Shown: positions 1 to 12,679, counted from the first letter of the stretch. The stretch: DNA of 64,000 nt from Nectonema munidae (GCA_030549495.1 JAUIRK010000762.1:1-64000), one strand, 5' to 3'. A program made the numbers and translations. The notes: a model not told the origin generated them from the letters alone.

Positions 1-103
1 AGTCTTTAAATTTAAGAAATTTATTATATTTAAAATGAAAAAGAGGAAAAACTACATTTTATATAATAAAAAAAACAATTGCACAAATAGACATAAAAAT
101 ATA

Positions 104-853
104 CTAAAAACCAAAAGTATCACCCTTTTTTTCATTTGATTTAGCAAACTGATCAGCAAGTAATTCAATAGATACTTCATCAAGAAGCCCTTGGTGTATG
201 TTACAAACAGCAACAGAGATAAGTCTTGCTTGACTCATAGTGTTTCTAAGCCACGTTTTTAATCTTCTGAGAGCACTAAAGCTGCGTTCACATTGGCTCG
301 AAGAAACAGGGCATACGAGCAAAAGTTTGATCAACATAAAAACTTGAGGAAAGAGCATACGAACTTCTTCATTCATTTTTAGATAATTTTTTCTTGCCTC
401 TTCAAGATTATTTGAGTTTGTCTTTCGTTTAAACATTGCAAGCTCTATTTTTAAAGTTTCCAAATGTATTTCAGGATATTGACATAAAACTTCATAATTT
501 GATATTTTTCCTGAACTTAAAGTGTTCTCAAGAATTTTGTATATAAAAAGATCAGGCTTGCAAGTATCATACATTTCTTTCATTTTCAAAATTATTGAAT
601 CTAAAAAGCTGAAATATTGTTGCTTATAATAGTCTTTAATATCCTTCGAATCTTCACTTAATAAATCAATTTCCTTCTTTCTTTTCCGTCTGACATTTAA
701 CGGTTCTAACTGAAATTTTCTAATTTCTTTGGCTGAATTTTCGTATATGATGTCAAACTCATTATCGAATTTCCATGAAGAAATTTGGTCAATTATAATT
801 TTAACATCTTGAAGAGTATCTGTGAAAAAAAATATATTAGCATAGACACACAT
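104..853 (-). CDS. hAT-superfamily transposase, C-terminal part (N-terminus missing)
   Basis: An open frame of 249 codons. The last ~75 residues carry the hAT dimerisation signature: PVSSSQCERSFSALRRLKTW, then residues resembling the NTMSQARLISVAVCNIHQ block, as in ZMYM1/DUF4371-like hAT proteins. The catalytic N-terminal half and any zinc finger are absent. A good splice acceptor (pyrimidine tract then cacag, minus strand near 824) precedes the part that reads DTLQDVK, so this may be a last exon rather than a start at the Met at 853. No terminal inverted repeats were found on either side and the sequence upstream is plain AT-rich DNA. It is probably a 5'-truncated element, though the frame has no internal stops. 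A domesticated gene is less likely without the catalytic core. Confidence 0.75.
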   Translation of the reverse strand: MCVYANIFFFTDTLQDVKIIIDQISSWKFDNEFDIIYENSAKEIRKFQLEPLNVRRKRKKEIDLLSEDSKDIKDYYKQQYFSFLDSIILKMKEMYDTCKPDLFIYKILENTLSSGKISNYEVLCQYPEIHLETLKIELAMFKRKTNSNNLEEARKNYLKMNEEVRMLFPQVFMLIKLLLVCPVSSSQCERSFSALRRLKTWLRNTMSQARLISVAVCNIHQGLLDEVSIELLADQFAKSNEKKGDTFGF

Positions 854-1028
854 CTAAGCATATCACATGATTTAAACTTTCACAAACAGATATAGTTATA
901 TATTAGTGTGCAGGTTAGTCTTTGACTCTTTGAATCAGGTGTCAAGTATACGGTAAAAAATATTCACTGACATTACATATGATATTAAGTTTTTAATTAC
1001 TATATATAAAATTACCTACACTAAACCT

Positions 1029-1110
1029 AGGGGGGGGGGGGATAATTTGCATTATTTTCCAAGGTGGAGGATATACATCCCCTCCTATCCCCATGGTTCC
1101 TACACCCTTG
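1029..1110 (-). mobile_element. G-rich MITE terminus (hAT-like)
   Basis: Read on the minus strand this begins CAAGGGTGTAGGAACC, runs through G-rich and C-rich patches and ends at a run of eleven or twelve G. It resembles the CAGGGGCGTAGGAACC ends of short non-autonomous hAT-like elements common in invertebrates. Only one terminus is evident and no target duplication was identified. Confidence 0.35.
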
Positions 1111-4100
1111 GATTTGAGAATAGATAAAGCTCGTCAAAGATAAGCGTTAACGATAAATGCTCACGTACAGCCACTAGATGCAAATTCAAACCTCAAAGTT
1201 TGAACACAAAAGTGGAACTGAGACTTCAATAGAAGAAAGAGGTCTTTTACACTGTGTACGCTTAGTTATGATGATCAAATACAAGAGTACATACAATTTC
1301 TAGTTTTAACTGACACCTTGTATGCAGAATTAAGTATATATTTATTTTGATATAATTTAATTCACTTAATATACTGAGCACTTCTTTTGTCATCACTTTC
1401 TTAAATATGCTGAGCACTTCTTTTCATTTGGATCTTTCTAACTACAAATATACCGTAATTTTAATAAACAATTTATTGCAGATCTGATTGTGATATTTTT
1501 TAAAAATTACTATCCTGTCAAAAAATTTATTAAATCAAGAAATTTCGAAATTAAAAACAATAATAAATTTTAAATGCATAATTTTTCAATAAATATAGTA
1601 TTTATTTACTTAATACACCATTTTATGATGTATAATCTGTCAGTAAATTAATTTTCACATGTAACCTAACTGACAAATTTACTTTCACCGGAGAAGCTAT
1701 CTGAATAATTTCATATTTTCTAAAACACTTAATTTTACATAACTACACCAACATCAATGAATTTTTAAGGGAGTTTACCCTTACCTTTAATGTTTATAAT
1801 ATTTTAATATCTACCAAAAAGTCGAGTCTTTGGGATCCAAAAAATCCTTTAAGTTATCCGAAGTTCGAGTTAAACGAATGATCTGTATCATATATTTTCT
1901 TGAATGAATAGCAGTTCTGTAATACTTCCAGGTACAAATTTAAGGGAGCAAAACCTCAAAAAAATTGAATTTATTTTATTTTATAAAAAAAATAACGAGA
2001 GTATATATACAAAATTACGATAATTTACGTTGAAAAGGGCATAAAATTTTGTGCCTACACGCTTAAAGATAATAATAAAATATGGTACAATAATTCAAAG
2101 CAAATCATAGGGCTGCAAATATCTCAGCGCTGAAAATGCCTTACAACGAAATGAATGAAAGCATGTGTAATTCACACTTTTATTGATTTTTCATAAAAAC
2201 TTTGTATTCAAAGCCTCTGAAATATATTGCAACATGATGAACTGCAATTCACAGATAGCATTGAAATTTTTATCCCGAATAATTTAAGTTATAAATTGAT
2301 ATCAGAAAAAGCATGAATTACTTCGATTTAACGGAAAATTCCACCTATCTGATTTTGAGTTAAACGAAAATTTAGCATGTGTAGATATGACTGAGACAGG
2401 TACAGCGACTCGAGTTATCGAGAGCTTACTACTAGATGTTTATCTATAAACTATTATGCTAGGATAAATTTAAAATGATATCTAAATATAAAAACTTTCA
2501 TTTTATTAAATTGACAATTTTTATAAATATTATAATATAGATACATTATAATAAATTTTTTTCCTAAGAGAAATCCTCTTTTTACGAAATTCGAATAAAT
2601 TTTGATAAAATTTCAAAAACCAGCCAGGTAAATTAGTACTAAGAAAATTTTCCCAAAGTTATTAAAAATCAATGACTTTAAAATTTCCTAAATATCTGCC
2701 AACGTGAAAAATTATTTTTTTTAAGATTTTCTTGATAAAAATATTGCCACCTTTGGATATATACTTCGAAGAATATTTTTTTTATTTTCCCCATCATTTG
2801 TTGGAAAAAATATTCTTTTAAAGATTTTCATTTAAATTTGTGCAGGAAAATTAATTTTTTTAACCTTTTACCTTTTGAAGTTATCATTTCTCAACTTAAT
2901 AAAAAGAATCAAGTTTTTTATGTTGACTTTTTCACGAAAATGATTTCTGTTAAGGTACCAAATTTTAAAACTTTAACACAAAATTTGATTTTCAGAAGAA
3001 TTTTTGAAACTGGATTTCCAATTTTTCAAAAATAATAATAAGTCCACTTTTCCGTATAAAGCCATTACCAAATTTATGTAAAAATGAGTTTTGAACAATT
3101 TTTAATACACTTTCAAAAGAATTTTCCTTTTCAAACGATGCCTATCGTTAAGACAGTTTACTTCATTGATGTATAAAATATTTTTAGAATACAAAAATAA
3201 TTATTCTGTAAAATTTAGTTAATATCTGTTGCGGGTATTATTAAAAAACCTTACAATTAAAAATGCGAGCTGATCATTATTGCCTAAACTTAATTCAAGG
3301 GTTTTCAAATAAATTTTGTTAATCATGTTGTATATGATTGGATACTTTGGTCGACACTTTAAAATTTCTTCATAAGTGCAGAATCTTTCATTAGGGCGGG
3401 AGACACTGTACTATTTTTTGAACAACTGGTTAAGTTTAACAATTTTTAAGATAAAATACAAACTTTCTAATAAAGTTTTCTAATTAAAAACATGCTTCAT
3501 CTTAAATAAAAATGGCTTTCCTAATAGATTTATTGAAAATAATGAAAATTTTAAAATAAAAACGAATAATAGTACACTAAATAATTGTGTAAGAGAAAAC
3601 AAAAAATAAAAATTAAAGAGTTTTCAGAACTACGAAGACTTTTACAGAGTTCTTATTTGACTAAACACAATTCATCCTGATAAATAAAAATCTGAAAAAA
3701 AATTAAAGCGATTCATAAAATTGATGAAAAAATTAATCATAAGTTCCATACCTAAATACTTTTTAGCTTTCTACATTCATCGATTTCTTGTTACTTGCAA
3801 TATTAAAAACTTTTATTATCTTACCGGAATAAATGAATACAGGAATATTGAATTAGAAAAAAATTTAAAAAGTGAAATCAGATAATTTTCTATATTTCTT
3901 ATCATTTTTCATAAAATTTTGAATACACTGAAATAAGAAAGAGACATTATATAAAACTGTTTTTAGATAAAATACTTTCAGAATAATTATTGATCATTAA
4001 TTTTGTTAAAAGTTAAGTAAGGTAACAAATACGAATATGGTAAAAAAAAGTTGTTTTAAGAGTTGATTTTGAAATTACTTGACCTTGATTTATTATAAAA

Positions 4101-4140
4101 TCTTAAAAAAATATTTAATATGAACTTATAATAAAGAATT
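1111..4140. other. AT-rich DNA without a recognised gene
   Basis: About 3 kb of AT-rich sequence with no coding frame resembling a protein. Between about 1815 and 2440 there are motifs such as GAGTTAAACGAA and TCGATTTAACGGAA in opposing places, which look like degraded ends of a pogo/Tigger-type non-autonomous element. The frame at 2838-3035 has no recognisable features. Confidence 0.4.
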
Positions 4141-5870
4141 AAGGAAAAAAGTTAAATTTCTTACAGATAAAGCAGAGATCAGCCTTGAAAATGTTTACAG
4201 AAAAGCAAAGATTTACCTTCAAAAAAAGTTGAATGAACTTATGAAAAAAAAATAAATAAAAAATTTAAGTTCCTTACACAGAAAGCAAAAGTCAATCTTA
4301 AAATTTTTTTAACGTAATTATAGGGAAATATAAGCAAAAAGTAAAGTTTGTTACAGAGAGAGCAAAGATCAACCTTTAAAAATTGAACTTATAAAAAGAA
4401 TTAAAGAAAAAATTTTAATTTCTTACAGATAAAGCAAAGATCCGCCTTGAAAAAGTTTAATATAATAGGGGATGATAAAAAAGTTTACAGAAAATTAAAG
4501 ATTGACCTTCAAAAAAAGTTGAATGAACTTATGAAAAAAATAAGTAAAAAATTTAAGTTCCTTACACAGAAAGCAAATGTCAACCTTAAAAAATAAATTA
4601 AGTAAAAATATTAATCTTTCAGAAAAAGCAAAAATCAGCCTTGAAAAAAGTTTAATATAATAGGGGATGAACTTATAAAAAAGTTTACAGAAAAGCAAAC
4701 ATTGACCTTCCAAAAAAGTTGAATGAACTTATGAAAATAAATAAATAAAAAATTTAAGTTCGTAAAGCAAAAGTCAGCCTTAAAAAATTTTTAACGTAAT
4801 CATAAAGAAATATAAGTAAAAAGTAAATTTTGTTACAGAGAGAGCAAAGATCAACCTTTAAAAATGTTTAATATGAACTTATAAAAAAGAATTAAAGAAA
4901 AAATTTTAATTTCTCACAGATAAAGCAAAGATCCGCCTTAAAAAAGTTTAATATAATAGGAGATGATAAAAAAGTTTACAGAAAATTAAAGATTGACCTT
5001 TAAAAAAAGTTGAATGAACTTATGAAAAAAAATAAGTAAAAAATTTAAGTTCCTTACACAGAAAGCAAATGTCAAGCTTAAAAAATAAATTAAGTAAAAA
5101 TATTAATCTTTCAGAAAAAGCAAAGATCAGCCTTGAAAAAAGTTTAATATAATAGGGGATGAACTTATAAAAAAGTTTACAGAAAAGCAAACATTGACCT
5201 TCCAAAAAAGTTGAATGAACTTATGAAAATAAATAAATAAAAATTTAAGTTCGTAAAGCAAAAGTCAGCCTTAAAAAATTTTTAACGTAATTATAAGGAA
5301 ATATAAGTAAAAAGTAAATTTTGTTACAGAGAGAGCAAAGATCAACCTTTAAAAATGTTTAATATGAACTTATAAAAAAGAATTAAAGAAAAATTTTTAA
5401 TTTCTTACAGATAAAGCAAAGATCCGCCTTAAAAAAGTTTAATATAATAGGGGATGATAAAAAAGTTTACAAAAAATTAAAGTTTTTTAAGAAAAAAGTT
5501 GAATGAACTTATGAAAAAAAATAAGTAAAAAATTTAAGTTCCTGACACAGAAAGCAAAGGTCAACCTTAAAAATTTTTAACGTAATTATAGGAAAAATCA
5601 GTAAAAAGTAAAGTTTGTTACAGCGAGAGCAAAGATCAACCTTAAAAATATTTAATATGAAGAATTGAGGAAACAAGTTAAATTTCTTACAGATAAAGCA
5701 AAGATCCGCCTTGAAAAAGTTAAATATAATAGAGGATGAACTTATAAAATAAATTAAGTAAAAATATTAAGGCCAACCTTCAAAAAAAATATTATAATAA
5801 GCGAAGAACTTATAAAAACAATTATAAATAAGTTAAGTTTCTTACAGAAAAAACAAAGTTCAAACTATAA
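4141..5870. repeat. Higher-order tandem repeat array
   Basis: Short units, each containing a variant of TTACAGA-AAGCAAAGATC-CCTTAAAAA followed by an AT-rich spacer, repeat through the whole stretch. They are organised into a higher-order unit: the marker GTTACAGAGAGAGCAAAG occurs at about 4350, 4832 and 5323, with a variant at 5617. The spacings are 482, 491 and 294 bases, the last unit being shortened. Frames at 4495-4713 and 5020-5205 encode nearly identical peptides only because they lie in successive copies. Confidence 0.85.
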
Positions 5871-6250
5871 AAAAAATTTGAAATAGAAAACAAGAAAATG
5901 GTTGTAATTATATTTTAGGAGAAAATAAAAGAATTCGCCATTTTTAAAAATCCAAAAAAATGGCCGTCGAATTTGCAGCTTATTTTACCCTTAAAATGGT
6001 TCCCAAAAATTTCGGAAAAGTTTGAGAGGCTATCATACAAATTCTAGGGAACAGATTTAATTGTAACTTTGAATATATATATTGTATATTATATTTAGTT
6101 TATATGCAAAATTTAAATTAAATTGTCAAATTATTTACAAAGTTATTTATGGGGTACTTGATTAAAAATTTGGTCTATATAGAGCAACAAAAAATTCATA
6201 GAACGCAAAATAGTATTGTAATCTATTTTTTCAAACATAAGTTACAAATT
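5871..6250. other. AT-rich spacer, nothing recognised
   Basis: AT-rich DNA between the tandem array and the Tigger-type terminus. No gene, repeat or RNA feature was recognised. Confidence 0.4.
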
Positions 6251-6251
6251 T

Positions 6252-6322
6252 ATCCTTTGATTAACACGCTTAATTAATCCAAAAAAAATGCGTGTTAATC
6301 AAAACCGTGCTAATCAAGGAGT
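6252..6322. repeat. Paired Tigger-type terminal motifs (palindromic)
   Basis: TTTGATTAACACGC is followed 20 bases later by its reverse complement GCGTGTTAATCAAA, and then by ACCGTGCTAATCAAGG. The same ACCGTGCTAATCAAGG motif ends at 12712 in the context GGATTACTG-TA, which has the form of a pogo/Tigger terminal repeat next to a TA target site. This block therefore looks like an element terminus on the 3' side of the Tigger transposase at 6961-8120. Confidence 0.45.
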
Positions 6323-6960
6323 TTAAATTACAGTAGTTTAAAGTAGTTTAGATAGATAATGTAGTTTAATTTAGTGTAGTTAGATACCGCAGTTTAAACT
6401 ACTGTACTTTAAAATCAAGTTTTATATTGAAGAAAAAGTGAAGCAAAACATTTTTGTTTAAAAATACAAATAAATAAAAAAATAACTCAAGACGTATTTT
6501 TGGTAAAAAACATATCCAAAGTGCTTTGTACTTTATTCTTGGTTTTCTCTTTATAAAGTTCTTCATAACATTTTACTGTTAAATCAATTTTTTAACAAAT
6601 TTGAAAACTTCTTTCATTGTTTGGGTCAGCCTCACAGATAAATTGCTTTATGCTTTCAACTTTGCAAAGTATTTCTTTAAGATTTTCTTTTTATATTTCT
6701 TTAACATTATCAACCATGCCTCCGTCTTTTTCCGAATCATTATCACTTTCATATGCTCTTTGTTGATCAATATTCATCAAATCATTAACACTTAACTCTT
6801 CTCTATGTGTTTCTATTAGTTCAAATATGCTTTGATTATCTAACTCTACAAAACCCATGTTTTTTCCAACAATATTCGTTTCTGGAACTAATTCATCTAA
6901 GGCATTGTTTGTTGCTGTATTTTTTTGAAAAGTTTCTGAAAAAAGATTTTTCCAAGATGA

Positions 6961-8120
6961 TCATAAAGTAGGCATATTTACTTGTCCCCAAGCTTTTTGT
7001 ATGCCATCAATAGCATCCTTAATTGAAAATTTTTTCCAAAATATCGAAAGTGATTCTGCTTCATTTTTAGAAACACTTTTTAATGTTTTTTCAAAGGTGT
7101 TTTTAAGATAAAGCGCTTTGAACGTAGCGATAACTCCTGAATCCATGGGTTGAAGTATTGAAGTTGAATTAGGAGGAAGAAATAAAACGTTAATTTCTTC
7201 AAACTTTTCAGATAAACAAATTGAATGACCCGGTGCATTATCCAATATAAGAAGCACTTTAAATTGAAGATTATTTTTCTCACAATATTTTTTTACATTG
7301 GGGTAAAAGTTTTTTTCAAACCAATTTTCAAAGATTGCTTTTGTTAGCCATGCTTTTTTATTAGCATGCCATATAACAGGAAGCTTTGACTTGTCGCATG
7401 AACGAAGACATCTCGGATTATATGATTTATTAATCATAAGTGGTTTTAGTTTAAAGTCACTTATGATTTACCGCCAATCAAGAGTGTGATTCGTTCCTTT
7501 GACATTTTGTAACCTCGCGCAACTTTTTCATTTCGAGCTAGAAACGTTTTTGAAGGCATGCGTTTCCAGAACAAAGCAGTTTCATCTACATTAAATATAA
7601 ATTTTTTATCATAATTTTCACTTTCAATAACTTTAGTTAGAATAACTTTGAATGATTCAGCTGATTCAAAATCTGCACTTGCACTTTCTCCTTGAATGTT
7701 AGCACTATGCAGTCCATATCTTTTTTAAAGTTCTCAAACCAACCAGAGCTGGCACTAAATGATTTACTGCTATCAAATTTTCCTGTTTCGAGTAGTGAAG
7801 GATGCGGGATTCAGAGCTTTTGATATAATTATTTTAGTATTTATTGGAATACAGTTTTGATTACAGTCTTCAATCCATACAATTAGTAAGCGTTCAACCT
7901 CCATCATTAAAAGACTTCTATTACGACAAGTTTTCAGTGCAGAAACTTCAGAGGCCATTTGCCCTTTTTTCTTATATTCATCAGCTTTTTTTAAAGTTGT
8001 TCGTATTGTGGCTTCATTTAGATTATAAATTTGAGAAATTTCTGATATTTTTGAATGACTATCTTTTAATTTTATGATAGAATGTTTATCTTTTTGGCTT
8101 ATTACTTTTCTTTTATTCAT
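6961..8120 (-). pseudogene. Tigger/pogo (jerky-like) transposase, broken
   Basis: Reading on the minus strand from the Met at 8120, the first 115 codons give a CENP-B-type helix-turn-helix (QKDKHSIIKLKDSHSKISEI, IYNLNEATIRTTLKK). A second DNA-binding stretch follows in another frame (SSGWFENFKKDMDC, about 7700-7770). The DDE domain comes next: NVDETALFWKRMP (first Asp) near 7600-7620, LLILDNAPGH (second Asp) near 7240, and LPPNSTSILQPMDSGVIATF (third Asp) near 7140-7190. The last 158 codons (6961-7437) are one open frame. The full protein is interrupted by frame changes near 7773 and 7690 and by stops at about 7440-7470, so it is not functional as it stands. It is a plain cut-and-paste DNA transposon, and its N-terminus lies directly beside the tail of the RTE LINE. 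Confidence 0.88.
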
Positions 8121-8152
8121 ATTAAAATGTGATATTATCTTAAATAAAAAAG

Positions 8153-8177
8153 ATTATTAATAATAATAATAATAATC
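8153..8177. repeat. (ATT)n microsatellite, RTE tail
   Basis: A run of about eight ATT/TAA units lies exactly at the 3' end of the minus-strand RTE fragment, as expected for the simple-repeat tail of RTE-type LINEs. Confidence 0.7.
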
Positions 8178-9036
8178 GGTTTTACGGCTATTTTCCCAGC
8201 AAGCTAGGGTTTAGCCGAGTTTAAACATTGATTAAGACTTTTATATATTCTTAATAATTTTTCTTCAACTATCCCTGTTTTGTTCATCTCCTAAACTCAA
8301 ATGTCTTTTTCAACCATTTCTTTCCAAGTTATTTTTGGTCTACCTTTACACTTACCTAGAGTTTCTAATGTATAGACTTTTTTATGAACTTATCTGCTAA
8401 TCTTCTATTTACATGACCGAACCACGTGTCTTTGCTTTTCTATAACTTTATTTTATCATTTACTTGACATATATTTTTTACTTTCTTGTTACTCACTTTA
8501 GCTGCTAAGCTAAGCTTACATATTATTCTCAACATTCTCATTTCTGTAGTGTTTCGTCTATTTTTATCAACCTCTTTTAATGCCCAACTTTGACCCCCAT
8601 ATACTAAACCAGATCTAATACAAGTTTTATATAAAAAACCTCTTAATTTTAAAGAAAATGTACTATTGCACAAGATACCGTTCAGCGACTTAAACTCATA
8701 CCAGGCTTTTTTATTCTATGCTCCACTGAACAACTTACAGTACCCGTTTTGTCTAAAACCTCTCCTAAGTAACAAAATTGGTCTACCTCTTCTAACTACA
8801 TTCTCAACTATTTGAACTACTATACTATTAAAAGTTAAACATCTGCTACACTTGAAATTCTGAACGTTTATTAAACTACCCTTAATATTAGAACATTTTT
8901 ATGTACCCACTTAAGGCAATTTATACAAAGGATAGAAATCCCTTTAACTCTTTTACTGTACACTCCACATGAATCTATTTTAGTAATTAAACTCTCTCTA
9001 ACTTTTAAGTCGCCACCAACTTGCATACACTTAGTC
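8178..9036 (-). mobile_element. RTE-type LINE, 3' fragment (5'-truncated)
   Basis: Translated minus-strand pieces match the C-terminal part of RTE reverse transcriptase polyproteins. KVKGISILCINCLKWVHK (about 8890-8960) resembles the Cys/His element that follows the RT. LYKTCIRSGLVYGGQSWALK then TTEMRMLRIICKLSL (8560-8670) matches the family's LLYGSETWAL-AEMRMLRW block. TWFGHVNRRLADK and a PKITWKEMVEKD-like block (8300-8430) match the C-terminus. The untranslated region near 8180-8220 also looks RTE-like (CTAGCTTGCTGGG, then GCCGTAAAACCG), followed by an ATT tail. Several frameshifts and stops are present and the endonuclease and RT core are missing. The 5' break coincides with a TTAA site at 9037-9040. 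Confidence 0.8.
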
Positions 9037-10290
9037 TTAACCCTTTTAGTGCTGGGCAAAATTTGTCCGCTCAAGTGCTGGGAGAGTGGCGTAAAGTGCC
9101 CCCGTATTTTTCTCAGATATTAATAAGTTTTTATAAATATTTTTAATGTTACATATATATTTCAACTATGCTGAATTCAGTGGTGATGTCCATTTTTTAT
9201 CAAAATCAATCAAACATGTCAAAAAATTGATTTATATTTGACAGCTCATCTCAAAAAGGAACTTTTTATTTAAATAATTATATAAAGTTTTTTACACATG
9301 TATACCCATTTTCAAATATGCTGAATTCAGTGGTGATATTCATTTTTTATGAAAATCATTCAAATCTGTCAAAAAATTGATCTAAATGTTACAGCTCATC
9401 TCAAAAAGAAACTTTTTATTTAAATAATTATATAAAGTTTTTTACGCATGTATACCCATTTTCAAATATGCTGAATTCAGTGGTGATATTTATTTTTTAT
9501 GAAAATCAATCAAACCTGTCAAAAAATTGATCTAAATGTGACAGCTCATCTCAAAAAGGAACTTTTTATCTGAATAATTATATAAAGTTTTTTACACATG
9601 TATACCTCAAACATGCTGAATTCAGTGGTGATATTCATTTTTTATGAAAATCAATCAAACCTGTCAAAAAATTGATCTAAATGTGACAGCTCACATCAAA
9701 AACGAACTTTTTATCTAAATAATTATATAAAGTTTTTTACACATGTTTACCCATTTTCAAATATGCTGAATTCAGTGGTGATATTCATTTTTACGAAAAT
9801 CAATCAAACCTGTCAAAAAATTGATCTAAATGTGACAGCTTATTTCAAAAAAAACTTTTTATCTAAATAAGTATATAAAGTTTTTTACACATATATACCC
9901 ATTTTTAAGCATGCGTAATTCAGGGGTGATATTCATTTTTTTTTATGAAAATCAATCAAAACTGTCAAAAAATTGATTTATCCCAAAAAGAAAGGATCAG
10001 GCACGGTTTTTTGAATTAGAAAATTACGTTTAATATAAAGTATAGGGAGGTGATAAAGTTTACCGTGTATGACATTTTACACACATACACCCATTTTCAA
10101 GTAGGCTGTGTTTACTGGTTATATTCCTTTTTTTATTATAAAAATTAGTCAAACCTGACAAAAAAATTTAAATATGACAGCCCATGTCAAAATTAACATT
10201 TTTATTCTTATAGTTTTTTATACATTTCAAGTATTCACAATTTAATGGTGATGTTCATTTTTTATGAAATCAATAAAACCTGTCAAAATT
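9037..10290. repeat. ~150-bp satellite array beside a piggyBac-like terminus
   Basis: At 9037 the sequence TTAACCCTTTTAGTGCTGGG has the form of a piggyBac target site plus terminal repeat. From about 9168 a unit containing ATGCTGAATTCAGTGGTGAT recurs at 9168, 9318, 9468, 9613, 9763 and 9911 (steps of 150, 150, 145, 150 and 148), with two decayed copies near 10102 and 10232. Copies on the left are nearly identical and those on the right are diverged. No coding potential. The array may be internal to a non-autonomous piggyBac-type element, but a matching right end was not found. Confidence 0.85.
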
Positions 10291-11380
10291 CGATTAAGCC
10301 TGTAAATCAATGTCAAATATATCAACATAAAAATAACTTCTACTTGCAGTATTTCTCTGGTAATTATTTTCTTAATTTATTTTAAAAACAAACTTTAGGT
10401 GTTTAATTACAGTAACTTATGTAACTCGATAGGACCTCCATCTTTTTGGCTACAAATTCGTTATCGGCTCGTGGTCTCTACGTCATATTATAATTTACAG
10501 TATGTAATTTTGGTATTCATTCTATGATGATCCTTTTTTGGTAGCTCTTTTTTCATTAGAAATTTATATTCTTCAAAGTGTTTTCGAAAATTTTTTTATA
10601 AGGATAAAATTACTTTTTTCCTCTCTCAAAGCATTCTGATTAAAGAATCTTCTTGGTGATCTTAGACTTTTTTTTATCAGTATCGTGTATTTTATTATCA
10701 AGCCTGAATATTTGTCAACCAATCTCATTTCAAAGGTTTTTTTCTGATGAATCATTCGTGATGTTCATTGTTCAATTACAAAAAGTTGTCCACGTTCTTA
10801 ATCTAAAAAATTATCTCTTTGACACAAAAGGAAAAATATGAACAAATTCAATTTAAATTAAAATTATCTTGATAGTGACTAAATTCTCACATATTGGCAT
10901 CTGTGCCATTTTTGATAAATCTGACCTATTCTAAATTTTCAGATTTCCTACCCATCTTAGCTAAATGTTAACTGTAATCCTAGATGATAAGCTATAGATT
11001 TAAATATTTTTCATTTGTAAAAGAGGAACTTCTTTTTCACATTCAAAATCTTTTTTGAAGCATCTAATATTATATAATTGAACCACTTCCTAGTTCATTA
11101 GAACATGGTAAATCTTCCATTTAGTCAAGATACATATTTTTTAATTATTTGTTTTGATCACATGTTCTCTTTTCAATTAGTTTTCAACTTGGTTCTTTCT
11201 CTCATACAAATTTTCAAAAGATTTTATGTTTTGTTTTTTTTTTAAATAAATATTTCATACTCAAGATGATTGTAGAAAGTATTATAAGCCAAAATATACA
11301 AAAAAAAAAGAGTATATTTTTACTATATACCTAATATGCTGCCATTTTTTGAAAATTTTTTACAGAACTGATTATTAGGC
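10291..11380. other. AT-rich DNA, no gene recognised
   Basis: About 1.1 kb between two satellite arrays. Short open frames are present but none resembles a known protein. Confidence 0.4.
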
Positions 11381-11389
11381 ATACATTAC

Positions 11390-12440
11390 TAATTCAATTG
11401 CCACATCGAGATATTTTTTAACCGTATTATCCAAAATCCAGTACAGAAATAAAATAAGCATAGTCGATTTGGTATAAAACTTGAAAATATTTTTGAAGAC
11501 ATCTAGAAGTAAACCGCAAATCTGATTCAAGCTTTCAGATATTTTAAAACCATAAATGCCAAACCTGAGTCCAAAAATTAAACCAGCATCTTCCATTTGG
11601 CATAAAAACAGATATTTTATTTAAATTTCAAAAATATTTCTGTAGACATTAGACTTAAATCGAACATTTGATTGACACTTTCAGACATTTAAAACCTCTA
11701 AATGCAAAAAATGATTTCAGAAATAAAAAATTATCATGGTCGAATTGGTATAAAAACATATATTTCATGTAATATTAGAGAATATTTTGGGATATAGTTT
11801 TCAGACATACACTGCAAATTTGATTGACACTAGCAGTAATAAATGTGAAAACTGTGTTCAGAAATGAAATCATCATGATCTATTTGCTATAAAAACATAT
11901 ATTTCATGTAAAATTTGAATCAATATTTTTGGAAACAAATTTTAGAACTAAGCGCAAATTTAATTGATACCTATAGGTATTTTCATATTTAAACTGCAAA
12001 AATTGAGTCCATAAATGAAACTAGCATTGTTGATTTGGTATAAAAACATATACTTAATTGTAAAATTTGAATTAATGTTTTTGGAGACAATTTTTAGAAG
12101 TAAACCGCACATTTGATTAACACTTATAGGTATTTTCAAATCCTAAATGTAAAAAATGAGTTCAGAAATGGAAACAGCATGATCGATTTGGTATAAAAAC
12201 ATATATTTCATGTAAAATTGAAAGAATATTTTTGGAGATAGCTTTTAGAAATAAACCGCAAATTTAATTAGCACTTATAGGTATTTTCAGATCCTAAACC
12301 TAAAAAATGAGTCCAGAAATGAAACAGGCATGGCCGATTTAGTATAACACATATATTTTATGTAAAATTTGAAGGTATATTTTATTAGATACATTTTTGA
12401 TCAATCAAAATTTTGATTGACATTTAGCCATGATTTCTTA
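11390..12440. repeat. Second ~150-bp tandem repeat array
   Basis: A unit containing a variant of AAACCGCAAATTTGATTAAC, then AAATGAGTCCAGAAATG, then GATCGATTTGGTATAAAAAC recurs about seven times at steps of roughly 145-155 bases (marker near 11513, 11660, 11807, 11949, 12103 and 12253). The array ends at 12440 with a unique tail containing TTTTGATCAATCAAAATTTT. It differs from the 9.2-10.3 kb satellite in sequence but has a similar unit length. Confidence 0.8.
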
Positions 12441-12679
12441 ACATTTTTTTAGTTTAAAATAAAGGAAATTGTCCTGATTAAATCCTATAATATTATGAAA
12501 ATTTTAAATATTAAAATTCAAATAAATGATTTTATTTAAATAAAAAATTTAATTTATACCACTTTTAGTCACAAGAATAATAAAATAGATTTGTATAAAG
12601 AAAATTATTGAAAAAATTTTTTTTTAGAATAATTTGGAGTAAAATGATATGTAAAAAAATTTAAAAAATAAAACTAAAA

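Noticed and set aside
1030-1041. G homopolymer, with similar G/C runs at 28.6, 45.2 and 50.1 kb
   Set aside because: Considered as assembly artefacts or G-quadruplexes. All lie at ends of short MITE-like elements, so they are better explained as part of those.
4495-5205. Two nearly identical membrane-like peptides
   Set aside because: They lie in consecutive units of the higher-order tandem repeat and consist of AT-rich codons (Phe, Leu, Lys, Ile); no gene.
7080-7283. Minus-strand frame overlapping the Tigger transposase
   Set aside because: A shadow in another frame of the DDE-domain coding sequence at 6961-7437.
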